DNA of 64,000 nucleotides from Myxococcales bacterium (lineage in GTDB: Bacteria > Myxococcota_A > Polyangia > Haliangiales > Haliangiaceae): assembly GCA_016706545.1 (NCBI GenBank), contig JADJJK010000034.1, positions 25,923 through 89,922 on the forward strand, read 5' to 3'. A program made the position numbers and the translations under genes. Shown in pieces: positions 51,471-61,400 of this stretch. The notes below the pieces were generated by a model. That model saw only the letters and a list, made by a program, of their open reading frames with translations, made no database searches and was not told the DNA's origin. Positions within the stretch are counted from its first letter, which is position 1, and each line of letters begins with the position of its first letter.

Positions 51471-52829
51471 ATGCGCCAGATCCCGTTCTTGTTCCTTACT
51501 GCCACCGCTCTCTTGGCGGGCTGCCCGGACCGCGAGGTCTCGGAGCTCACGCCAGCTCCAGCCAAGGTCGAGTACAAAGACATCCCGGTCACGGTCAACC
51601 GCGACCTCGATCTGCTCTTCGTGATCGACAACTCGGGCTCCATGGGCGAAGAGCAGGACTCGCTCAAGGCGAACTTCCCCAAGTTCATCAACGTCCTCAA
51701 CACCATCCAGGGCGGACTCCCCAACGCACACATCGCGGTGGTGAACTCTGACATGGGCACGCTGGGTGGGCCGCGGCAGGGCACCCCCGGCGACAGCGGC
51801 TGCGACGGCAACGGCGATGATGGCGTCATGCGCGCGCTCGAGACCCGGTTCACCAACGGGATGGCGAACGTCCGGTACATCAGCGACATCAAGGACGACG
51901 CCACCGGCAATCGGATCCAGAACTACACCGGCAGCCTCGCGGAGGTGTTCAGCGAGCAGGCGGCGGTGAAGAACAAGGGGTGCGGCTACGAGATGCACCT
52001 CAACGCCATGCGGCGCGCGCTGGACAACCCCGCCAACGCCGGCTTCTTGCGCCCCAACGCCTATCTGGCCGTCATCATCATCGCCGACGAAGACGATTGC
52101 TCGCTCAAGACCGGCGCCGGCCAGGGCTTCTTCAGCCAGGGCGACATCGCCAACGTGCAGTCCTTCCGCTGCTTCAGCAGCTCCACCACCTGCGATGGCA
52201 ACCTGGGCGACCAGGTGGGTCCCCGCGCCAACTGCCGGCCCAACGACAACTCGCAGTACCACGAGAAGATCGCCACCTACGTCGACTTCCTCAAGTCCAA
52301 GAAGAGCGACCCGGGCCTGCTGATCGTCGCTGGCATCCTTGGCAACCCCACGCCGGTCTCGGTCACCACGCGCGTGCGCAACAACGTCACGGTGCCTGAC
52401 CTGGTCCCGTCTTGTACCTACCAGGGCGCCACGCTGCAGCGCGCGTTCCCGGCGGTGCGCACCTCCGCCTTCCTCAAGGCCTTCCCGCAGACCACGTTCA
52501 CCACCATCTGCAAGCAGGACCTGTCGGATGGCCTGGTGCAGATCGCCCAGCTCCTCAAGACCATCATCGGCAGCCCCTGCATCGACTCTGACCTGGCCAC
52601 GCCGTACCAGTGCGCGGTGTCCGACGTCACCAACCCGGGCAAGCCGAACCAGACCGAGGTGCGCATCCCGCAGTGCGACCAGGCGCACAGCGTGAAGCCG
52701 TGCTGGACGCTCGACGCCGACGTCGCCAAGTGCGCCGCCACCAAGAGCCAGCTCGCGCTCAACATCGACCGCGGCGGCACCGTGCCGGCGGCCAACACGC
52801 ACGTCATCGCGAACTGCGTCACCAAGTAG
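51471..52829 (+). CDS. vWA-domain lipoprotein
   Basis: 452 residues from the ATG at 51471, chosen for the near-perfect Shine-Dalgarno GGAGGTGAT three bases upstream and the lipoprotein signal MRQIPFLFLTATALLAGC. The von Willebrand A domain starts at about residue 40 with the metal-adhesion motif LLFVIDNSGSMGEEQ and continues with HIAVVNSDMG and LAVIIIADEDDCSL. About ten cysteines in the second half suggest disulfides. It is likely an outer-membrane or surface binding protein; the ligand is unknown. A terminator follows 24 bp after the stop. Confidence 0.9.
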   Translation: MRQIPFLFLTATALLAGCPDREVSELTPAPAKVEYKDIPVTVNRDLDLLFVIDNSGSMGEEQDSLKANFPKFINVLNTIQGGLPNAHIAVVNSDMGTLGGPRQGTPGDSGCDGNGDDGVMRALETRFTNGMANVRYISDIKDDATGNRIQNYTGSLAEVFSEQAAVKNKGCGYEMHLNAMRRALDNPANAGFLRPNAYLAVIIIADEDDCSLKTGAGQGFFSQGDIANVQSFRCFSSSTTCDGNLGDQVGPRANCRPNDNSQYHEKIATYVDFLKSKKSDPGLLIVAGILGNPTPVSVTTRVRNNVTVPDLVPSCTYQGATLQRAFPAVRTSAFLKAFPQTTFTTICKQDLSDGLVQIAQLLKTIIGSPCIDSDLATPYQCAVSDVTNPGKPNQTEVRIPQCDQAHSVKPCWTLDADVAKCAATKSQLALNIDRGGTVPAANTHVIANCVTK

Positions 52830-52852
52830 TCTCAACCTCCCAGTGCAGCGAG

Positions 52853-52874
52853 CGGGCGCCCAGGCGCCCGTTTT
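52853..52874 (+). terminator. Rho-independent terminator of the vWA gene
   Basis: CGGGCGCC-CA-GGCGCCCG followed by TTTT. An 8-bp perfect GC stem (the innermost pairs probably open to give the loop) and a T run, directly after the vWA lipoprotein gene. Confidence 0.85.
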
Positions 52875-52899
52875 GCGTTTCGGCGCCAAGCACCGCTGG

Positions 52900-52980
52900 G
52901 ACGAGGCCTGACGAGGCCCTGACGAGGCCTGACCTTGGAGCTTGCCGGAGCTTTGCTGGAGCTTTGCTGGAGCTTGCTAG
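52900..52980. repeat. Two adjacent 10-11-bp tandem repeat tracts
   Basis: TGACGAGGCC(C) occurs about three times (roughly 52909-52932), followed by GGAGCTTTGCT-type units, four in a row with small changes (roughly 52937-52977). The tracts lie between the vWA terminator and the rlmN stop. Confidence 0.8.
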
Positions 52981-53001
52981 CGCCAGCGCTCCGCCCGGTG
53001 A

Positions 53002-54138
<1,137 letters not shown>

Positions 54139-54231
54139 GGCTTGTGGCCGCGGGCAATCACGGCGCCACCGCCACGAGCGAATTGGTGGCGAGCGGCAGG
54201 CCGGCCCCCGGCGTGTTATACCCAGGTGCCG

Positions 54232-54885
54232 ATGGCAGCCCGCTTTCTCGACGACGCCGCGCGCGCCGCGTTCAAGGAGGCCATCGAGGCCCTCGAGACC
54301 GCGTCTTCCATTGAAGTCGTGGTCGCCCTGCGCCGCCAGTCCTCCGGCAACCTGTTGCCCAACCTGGTCGTCGGCTGCGCCGCCGCGTTCTTCGCGCTGG
54401 CCTACATGCTGTACGCCAAGCACCAGTTCTCGCTGCTGGCCATCCTAATAGACCCGTTCGTGCTGGGGCTGGGCCTTGGCTTGGTGGTGGAGCTGGTGGC
54501 CCCCCTCAAGCGCCGGCTGTCGCCGCGCGGGCGGCGTCGCTTCGCGGTGGAGCGCGGCGCCAAGGCCGCGTTCTACGACCGCGGCGTGGCCAACACCCGG
54601 GCGCGCACCGGCGTGCTCATCTACCTGTCATGGATGGAGCAGGACGCGGTCGTGCTCGCGGACAGCGGGGTCCCGGCGGCGTGGCGCGACGGCGCGCGCG
54701 GCGAGCTGGAGCGGAAGCTGGCCGCGGCCATGCCCCATGGTGGCGCCAGGGTCGCCGAGGTGCTGCGTGGCGCCGCGGCCGCGCTGGGCGCGCTGGCGCC
54801 GCGCAGCAGCGACGACGTCAACGAGCTGCCTGACACGCTCGACGAGCCCGCGGCGCGCCGCGCGACCAAGGCGGGGGCGTCGTGA
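54232..54885 (+). CDS. Membrane protein with TPM-type domain
   Basis: 217 residues from the ATG at 54232; the frame is open far upstream, but that part is antisense to rlmN. The N-terminal helix ARAAFKEAIEALETASSIEV and the C-terminal half RGAKAAFYDRGVANTRARTG with VLIYLSWMEQDAVVLAD resemble the TPM (TLP18.3/Psb32/MOLO-1) domain split by two membrane helices (about 43-65 and 72-95). TPM proteins of bacterial membranes are of uncertain function, often linked to quality control of membrane complexes. It overlaps the next gene by 4 bp (GTGA), so the products probably work together. Confidence 0.7.
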   Translation: MAARFLDDAARAAFKEAIEALETASSIEVVVALRRQSSGNLLPNLVVGCAAAFFALAYMLYAKHQFSLLAILIDPFVLGLGLGLVVELVAPLKRRLSPRGRRRFAVERGAKAAFYDRGVANTRARTGVLIYLSWMEQDAVVLADSGVPAAWRDGARGELERKLAAAMPHGGARVAEVLRGAAAALGALAPRSSDDVNELPDTLDEPAARRATKAGAS

Positions 54886-56402
54886 GCGCGCGACCGCCCC
54901 GCTGGCTGCGCGTGGCCCGGTGGGCAGCGCCGGCGGCCCTCGTCCTCGCGCTGGCTGGCGTCGCCGCGGCGCGGCCCGGCGGCGGCGAGAGCTACACCGG
55001 GGGCGGAGGCCACGGCGGCGGTGACAGCGGCGGCGACGGCGGCGCGCTGCTCGAGCTGGTGTTCCACCTGATCCGGCTCTGCATCTACTACCCCAAGCTC
55101 GGCCTGCCGATCCTGGCCATCGTCTTTGGCTTCATCCTGTACTCCGCCTACAAGAAGGCGCAGAACAAGGACTGGGACAGCGGTCCGCCGGTGGAGCTGG
55201 CGCGCGCGATCGACCTGGAGCCGCTGCGCCGCCTCGATCCCGGATTCTCGCAGGTGGTGTTCGAGGACTTCGCGTTCCGCCTGTTCTCGGCGGCGCACCG
55301 CGCGCGCAGCTCCGAGAAGGAGCTGGCCGCGGTGGCGCCCTACGTCATGACCGCCGCGCAGCGCGCCCTGCTCACGCGAGCGCCCGCCGGGCAGCCCGTC
55401 GCCTCGGTGGTGGTGGGCGCCATGCGAACCTTCCGGGTCGACATCCCAGACCAGCCAGTGGACGCGCAGGGCCGGCCGGCGCGCGTGCGCATCGGCATCG
55501 AGTTCGAGGCCAACGTCACCGCTGGTGACAAGGCCGCGGGCGGGACCCCACGCACCTACTTCTCCGTCGAGAGCTGGCTGTTTGGCCGCCTGGCCACCGC
55601 GCGCAGCCGCCCCCCCGCCGACCAGGGCTTCCCGTGCCCTAACTGCGGCGCGCCCTGGCAAGCCAGCGCGTCCGGAACGCAGGTGTGCGCCGCCTGCGGG
55701 CAGTCCGTGGACAACGGGCGCTTCGACTGGACGGTGGAGCAGATCTCGCTGGCCTCGATCGACGAGCGCGAGCCCACCCTCACCAGCGAAGCGCGCGAGC
55801 GCGGCACCGACTTGCCAACGGTCCACCAGCCCGGCTTCGACGCCCGCTGGCGCGCGCTACAGGACAGCGATCCGGCGGTCAGCGAGGAGGCGGTGCTGGC
55901 GCGCACGCGCATGATCTTCGACCGGGTGAACGAGGCCTGGTCGCTCGGCAAGCTGGCGCCCGTGCGAGGCCTGGTGTCTGACGGGCTCTACGACTCGCTG
56001 CAGTACTGGGTGGACGCCTACCAGCGCGCCGGCCTGCGCAACTCGCTGCACAACATGCGCATCACCCACAGCGCCACCTGCAAGCTGGTGAGAGACCGCC
56101 ACTTCGACGCGCTCACGATCCGCATCTGGGCCAAGGGCAAGGACTTCGTGGTGCGCAGCGCCACCGGCGAGCTGGTCAAGGGCAGCAAGAACCGCGACCG
56201 CGCCTACAGCGAGTACTGGACGCTGATCCGCTCGTCGGAGCGACGCGGCGAGATCCAGGCCGAGGCCAAGTGCGGCAACTGCGGCGCCCCGCTGACCGTG
56301 AGCATGGCCGGCGCCTGCGAGCACTGCGGCGCGCACCTGACGCGCGGCGAGTTCGACTGGGTGCTCTCGAAGATCGAGCAAGACGACTCCTACCGCGGAT
56401 AG
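54882..56402 (+). CDS. Tim44-like domain protein with two zinc ribbons
   Basis: 506 residues from GTG at 54882, which overlaps the TPM stop. A signal or anchor helix (WAAPAALVLALAGVAAARPG), a Gly-rich linker, and a second membrane helix (YYPKLGLPILAIVFGFILYS). A first Tim44-like region follows (about 110-235), then a zinc ribbon CPNC...CAAC (about 248-268). A second Tim44-like segment (MIFDRVNEAWSLGKLAPVRG, DALTIRIWAKGKDF) is followed by another zinc ribbon CGNC...CEHC near the C-terminus. Bacterial Tim44-like proteins are membrane-bound and poorly understood. Operon with the TPM gene. Confidence 0.75.
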   Translation: MSARPPRWLRVARWAAPAALVLALAGVAAARPGGGESYTGGGGHGGGDSGGDGGALLELVFHLIRLCIYYPKLGLPILAIVFGFILYSAYKKAQNKDWDSGPPVELARAIDLEPLRRLDPGFSQVVFEDFAFRLFSAAHRARSSEKELAAVAPYVMTAAQRALLTRAPAGQPVASVVVGAMRTFRVDIPDQPVDAQGRPARVRIGIEFEANVTAGDKAAGGTPRTYFSVESWLFGRLATARSRPPADQGFPCPNCGAPWQASASGTQVCAACGQSVDNGRFDWTVEQISLASIDEREPTLTSEARERGTDLPTVHQPGFDARWRALQDSDPAVSEEAVLARTRMIFDRVNEAWSLGKLAPVRGLVSDGLYDSLQYWVDAYQRAGLRNSLHNMRITHSATCKLVRDRHFDALTIRIWAKGKDFVVRSATGELVKGSKNRDRAYSEYWTLIRSSERRGEIQAEAKCGNCGAPLTVSMAGACEHCGAHLTRGEFDWVLSKIEQDDSYRG

Positions 56403-56417
56403 CGCCAAAAGCCGCGG

Positions 56418-56801
56418 CTACGCCTGCGCCTCTTTGCCGGCCAGGAGCCGCTCCAGCTCGCCGCTGGCCATCAAGCGCTCCAGATCCTGCGCGCCGCCGA
56501 TCAGCATCCCGCGCACGAAGATCATGGGAAACGTCGGCCAGCCGGTCCACATCTTGAGCGCGTTGCGGCGCCGCCAGGTGTTCAGGTAGCTGCCGTACTC
56601 GAGATAGTGAAACTCGATCTGCTTCTCCCGCAGGCGCTTGCACGCGCGCCGGGGAAAGGGGTTCTGCTTCATCCCCACCACCACCACCGGGTGAGCCGCG
56701 ATGGCGGCGCTCACCTCCTCGATGATGTCGCGATGGTGCGAGCTAATCGCCTCACGAATGGCAGGGTGGATCGCGGCGTCATCGAGGATCTTGCGTGGCA
56801 T
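56418..56801 (-). CDS. Glutaredoxin-like protein lacking the CPYC active site
   Basis: 127 residues from the ATG at 56801. The thioredoxin-fold order is clear: VVVVGMKQNPFPRRACKRL, a helix, HYLEYGSYL, WTGWPTFPMIFVRGM with the cis-Pro TFP, and LIGGAQDLERL of the glutathione site. At the active site NPFP replaces CxxC/CGFS, so both redox cysteines are missing; one Cys lies four residues later. It may bind glutathione or iron-sulfur clusters without dithiol chemistry, or act as a reductase of another type. It converges with the Tim44-like gene. Confidence 0.8.
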   Translation of the reverse strand: MPRKILDDAAIHPAIREAISSHHRDIIEEVSAAIAAHPVVVVGMKQNPFPRRACKRLREKQIEFHYLEYGSYLNTWRRRNALKMWTGWPTFPMIFVRGMLIGGAQDLERLMASGELERLLAGKEAQA

Positions 56802-57119
56802 GGTGCCACGGTGTAGCTCACGACGCGGACGCTGGCACGCGGCGCGCGCCAGCGTGTGAGGCGCGCCAGCTTCACCGCGGTGTCTCGCCTGTCGCAAGGC
56901 GAGGCGCTGTGTCGCAGCGCCGTCTCACGCATGGCAGATCGTCAGCAAACTCACCGCATCTCGAGCGTCACGGTGCGCTGCCCCACACAGCGCGCCCTCG
57001 CTCCAGCGGCCCGCAGAGGGTCGATCTCTCGGCGGGCAAAGATCTCGCAGTTGTCCTCTACGCAGGGTTGCCGATGGGCCCGCGCAATGGCAGAAGTGGC
57101 GCCAGCTTGGGAGTTCGAG
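56802..57119. other. Gene-free divergent spacer
   Basis: No gene seen. Promoters for the glutaredoxin-like gene (minus) and the secreted protein gene (plus) must lie here. The right end contains GGAG, six bases before the ATG at 57120. Confidence 0.5.
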
Positions 57120-57998
57120 ATGTCTTGGTGCAGGTCTTCTTCGTCCAGTGACGCCGCGGCGGCAACGCGGCGCTGTGGTTCACTCCGTGGTTCGCTCCGT
57201 GGTTCGCTCGTCCCCGCGTCGCTCGTCCCCGCGTCGCTCGTCCTCGCGTCACTCGCTGGCAGCGCGGTCGCTGCGCCGTCGAGTCATCGCAGCGGCGCCA
57301 GCGGTCCCTCCAGCATCGCGGCGTTCGAGCACGCCACCGAGGCCGCGCGTCAGCCCGGCAGCGGCGCCGGCCAGGTGGTCACCCGCGCCGAGCTGCGCAA
57401 CGCCATCGGCTTCTTCTTGCATGACGACGGCGCGGTGGACGCCGGGGAGCGCGGCCACCTGGGCGCGTGCCTGTCCGACCCGGGATGGACAGACGGCCTC
57501 ACCGGCCCAGCCATCCACTACGCGACGGCCTTCGCCGCGCTCTACACGGACGCGGCGGTCGCGCTGGTGGCGATGGACGATATCCAGGCTCCGCTCGTCG
57601 ACCTGCTGGGCGCCCCCGGCGCGCTCACCTCTTCGGTGTGGATCCAGGAGGGGCGCGTCACCAGCGCAGGTGGCGTGCTCTCCCAGGCCTCGCTTCGCGC
57701 CGCGTACGACCGCGGGTTTCGCTCCAACGTGAGCACGTTCGATCCCATCAACGTGCGCGAGCTGGCCAACGAGCTCTCGGGTCGCCTCGAGCTGGGCATG
57801 CCAACGCAGGACGAAGTCGACGGCGCCCTCGCGTACCTCACGCAAGGGCCACGCCCCGCCGCGCAGCTATATCTCGCGTCGTGGATCACCGCCAATCGTG
57901 ACGGCGCTCCTGGGGATATCGGCGGGGTGGTGGTGGCGGCCGTCAGCGCGGATCGCCGCTTCGTACGCTTCATCGAAGTACACGTCTGGGGCGAATAG
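57120..57998 (+). CDS. Secreted protein of unknown function with repeat-built signal region
   Basis: 292 residues from the ATG at 57120 (GGAG, spacing 6). Before the mature part there is an unusual hydrophobic stretch made of tandem repeats: GSLRGSLRGSLVPASLVPAS and on to LVLASLAGSAVAA, a plausible signal cleavage. The mature domain (about 60-292) has the pattern TRAELRNAIGFFLHDDGAVD, IHYATAFAALYTDAAVAL, ASWITANRDGAPGDIGGVVV, VRFIEVHVWGE. No family was recognised. Confidence 0.65.
   Translation: MSWCRSSSSSDAAAATRRCGSLRGSLRGSLVPASLVPASLVLASLAGSAVAAPSSHRSGASGPSSIAAFEHATEAARQPGSGAGQVVTRAELRNAIGFFLHDDGAVDAGERGHLGACLSDPGWTDGLTGPAIHYATAFAALYTDAAVALVAMDDIQAPLVDLLGAPGALTSSVWIQEGRVTSAGGVLSQASLRAAYDRGFRSNVSTFDPINVRELANELSGRLELGMPTQDEVDGALAYLTQGPRPAAQLYLASWITANRDGAPGDIGGVVVAAVSADRRFVRFIEVHVWGE
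57177..57250 (+). repeat. 12-bp and 15-bp repeats inside a signal-peptide coding region
   Basis: Three 12-bp units like GGTTCGCTCCGT (57177-57212), followed by three 15-bp units like CTCGTCCCCGCGTCG (57206-57250). In frame they encode GSLR and LVPAS repeats. The array could change the signal length without breaking the frame. Confidence 0.85.
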
Positions 57999-58443
57999 GT
58001 CAGCAGGCGCCGCGGCGCCTGTGCAGTGCGTGCGTCTTCGTCGAGCGCCGAACAGCGTTGTAGTGGCCCGCACCATCACCATGGCACGCGGCGCTCCCAT
58101 TGACGTTCTTCCGCATGGCAGCTCACGACCGACACCAGGGCGCGAGTACACGAAATCGCACCTTCGCCGCTAGGTGTTACTCAAAAGACTTCGTACGGAG
58201 AGCCTCGGAGACCTCGCGCGAAAAGGCCCGCAGAGTCTCTGTATACATCCGGAACTGTTTCGCTAAATCACCGTTGCGCGTGGTGACCGTGGCGGCTCCC
58301 GGCGGCCTGCTGACCATGTGGGAAGGGGGCTCTTCTTGCGCCTCGAGGCCTCACCATCACAGACATTGTGCGACGCAATAAACGTGTTCGTGCTCTCGAA
58401 AAGACTCACCTAGAGCGATGGCTTCTTACTACTCTGACTAGCT
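57999..58443. other. Gene-free region of lower GC content
   Basis: 445 bp without a recognisable gene. Base composition is noticeably lower in GC from about 58150 to 58440 than in the surroundings, as expected for a promoter region of the following large lipoprotein gene. Confidence 0.5.
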
Positions 58444-61400
58444 ATGGGGACCCGCTTCGCGACTTCATCGTTTCCGATAAGAGCGTTCCTGATGCTGGGT
58501 CTCGTCGCTTGTGCCGGCGAAGACACCTCCAGTTCGCTGAGTGAACGAGAACAGCTCGTCGTCGGCACCATGGAGGCAGGCAGCCTCATCATTCCGATGG
58601 ACACCTTGTCGCAGGACCACGGGATGCTGCGAGCCTATGGGCTGGTCTACCGGCTCCTGTCGCAAGGCGTGCCGGTGTACTGGGCAGTGGCCGAGGGCAA
58701 AGCCCAAAACGGCGTGGACTTCTCCGCGCCGACAAAGAACCGCGAGACCGGGGCGAGCCTTGGCATGGTGAGCTACCGCGGCGGGCCGTTCATCGTCGCC
58801 GCCGCTGATCGCGCCGCGGCGCTGCCCCTCGTGGATGCCTGGCTCGCGGACGACTGCGTGACCGTCGTGCATGAAGCGGTGGCGCCGTTTCTCGCCGAGC
58901 AAACCCGGCACCTGGCGTCCGCCCCGCGCCTGGCGGTGGGGCTGGATCGCTACCAGTCCATCGCGTTCAAGAACTTCAACGCAGCCGGGATCCCTGACTC
59001 CACCGGCGCCGCGTGGAGCATGGCTTCTCCCGATCTGCTGGACGAAGACGAGCTGTCCGGCACCGCCGACAGCGGCCATGATGGCGCGCTGTGGAACGCC
59101 GACGGCGGCCCAGCGTTCTGCCACCTGACGTTCACCTACTACTGGGCCAACAAGACCAAGACCGCGCAGGTGGTCCGCGAGCTCCGCGAGTGGCTGGGCC
59201 CCGGCAACCTCACGCACCTGTTCGCGCAGGCGGAGTCGCTGCGCGCCATCGAGAGCAGCCCGCACGGGCTGTTTCTCACCACCGCGGGGCTGACGGACGA
59301 CGGCGGCACGCCGTGGACCACCAGCACCTGGACGCCCAGCGAACCGCTGGCGCAGGTCCACGGCTCGTTCCGCGGCATCTCTGACGTGATGGACTCGATC
59401 GGCCTCCTGCCGGGCTCTCAGTTTCACCCGGCCACCAGCCGCATGATCGGCTCCGCCAGCGCGCCAGCAGCGCAGTCGCGGCTGCTCCTCCTGTCGGGGC
59501 CGCGCGACGGTGACGCGGCCAACGGCCGGGCCACCTACCTCGCGGGCTTCGACTACGGCACCGAGCTCCCGATCAGCTCGCACCCGTGGACCAACGGCCT
59601 GCGCGTCCTGCTCGGCAGCGTGCTGGCCTCGGAGTGCAACCTGGCGGAGAACCAGCCGCAGGTCCGCCTGACCCCCAGCGCGGCCACCGCGGCCACCAGC
59701 CAGGAGCTCACGTTCTCCATCGCCTACCGCAACGACGGTCCGGGCTTCGCCACCGGCGCGACGCTGGAGGCCTCCCTGCCCGCCGGCACGTCGCTGGTCT
59801 CCGCCAGCGGCGCAGGCGCGCTGACCGGCGGCGTGGTGCGCTGGACGCTGGCCACCTTGCTGCCGGGCGAGACCGGCAACGCCACCTTCACGGTGGTGGC
59901 CAGCACCGCCGGCACGTACACCACCCAGCTCGCCCTGCGCTATCGCGCGGGCGTCACCGCTCGCAGCGTGACCGGCAGCCAGGCAGGGTCGGTGGGCAGC
60001 TCCGAGCTGCCAGACACCTTGTTCCTGGCGGTGCCGCCGAGCCCCACCGACGCCACCGACGCGCTGTTCGCGCTGGCCTCGGATCTGTCGCCGGTGACCT
60101 TCGAATGCAGCCTCGATGGCGCCGCGTTCGCGCCGTGCGCGACGCCGCTCGCGCTGGCAGCGCTGGCGCCCGGCGAGCACACGCTGGCGGCGCGCGCGGT
60201 CAGCGGCCTCGGCGCAGATCCATCCCCGGCGTCTCACACCTGGCGCATCAACGCCACCCCCACCGCGCGCCCGGATGCCGCGAGCGTTCCCGAAGACAGC
60301 GGCGCGATCCTGCTGAGCGTGCTCGACAACGACACCCTGGGCGACGCGCCGACCACCCTCGTGGCCTTCACCGCGGCCACCCACGGCGCGGTGCAACAGG
60401 TTGGCCAGCAGCTCACCTACACCCCGCTCGCCAACTACCACGGCCCCGATTCGTTCTCGTACACGATCCGCGACGCCGACGACCAGACCTCCACCGCCAC
60501 GGTGGAGCTCGAGGTGCTGTCCGTCGATGACCTGCCGGTCGCGCAGGATGACGACGCCAGCGTGCAAGAGGATGGCGAGGCGCTGATCTCCGTGCTGGGC
60601 AACGACAGCGGCCTTGGCGACGCGCCGGTGACGGTGCTCTCGGTGTCCGCGCCGTTTCACGGCACCGCGGCGGTGATCGGCCACCGGGTCGCGTACACCC
60701 CGGCGCCCAACTACCACGGGCCCGAGCTCGTGAGCTACACGCTGGTGGACGCCGACGGCGATCAGGCCACCGCCCAGGTCGTGATCACGGTGACCCCGGT
60801 CAACGACGTGCCGGTGGCCCACGATGACGCGACCGCCGTCATCGAGGACGGCGCCGCGGACCTGCCGGTCCTGGCCAACGACCAGCTCGGCGACGCGCCG
60901 GCCGCGGTGATCGCGGTGAGCTCGCCAGCGCACGGCGCCGCGGTGCTCGGCGACGGCGGCGTGATCCGCTACACGCCCGCTGGCGACTACGCCGGCAGCG
61001 ATGCGTTCACGTACACGGTGGCCGACGCCGACGGCGAGACCGCCAGCGCGACGGTGACCGTGCAGGTCGTCCCGGACAACGATGTCCCCGAGGCGAGGGA
61101 CGACGTCGCCACCACCAGCGAGGACCAGGCGGTGACCGTGGCCGTGCTCGCCAACGACCTGGGGCTGGGCGACGCGCCGGTGAGCATCGCCGCGGTGACC
61201 GCGCCCGCGCGCGGCGTGGTGACCGTGGCCGGCGACGCGCTGGTCTATACCCCCGCGCCGGGGCTCAGCGGCAGCGATAGCTTGTCGTACACCGTCGTGG
61301 ACGGAGACGGGCAGACCTCGAGCGCGACCGTGTCCATCACCGTGCTCGCGGTGGACGACGTGCCCGCCGCTGGCGACGACAGCTTCACCGTGGCCGAGGA

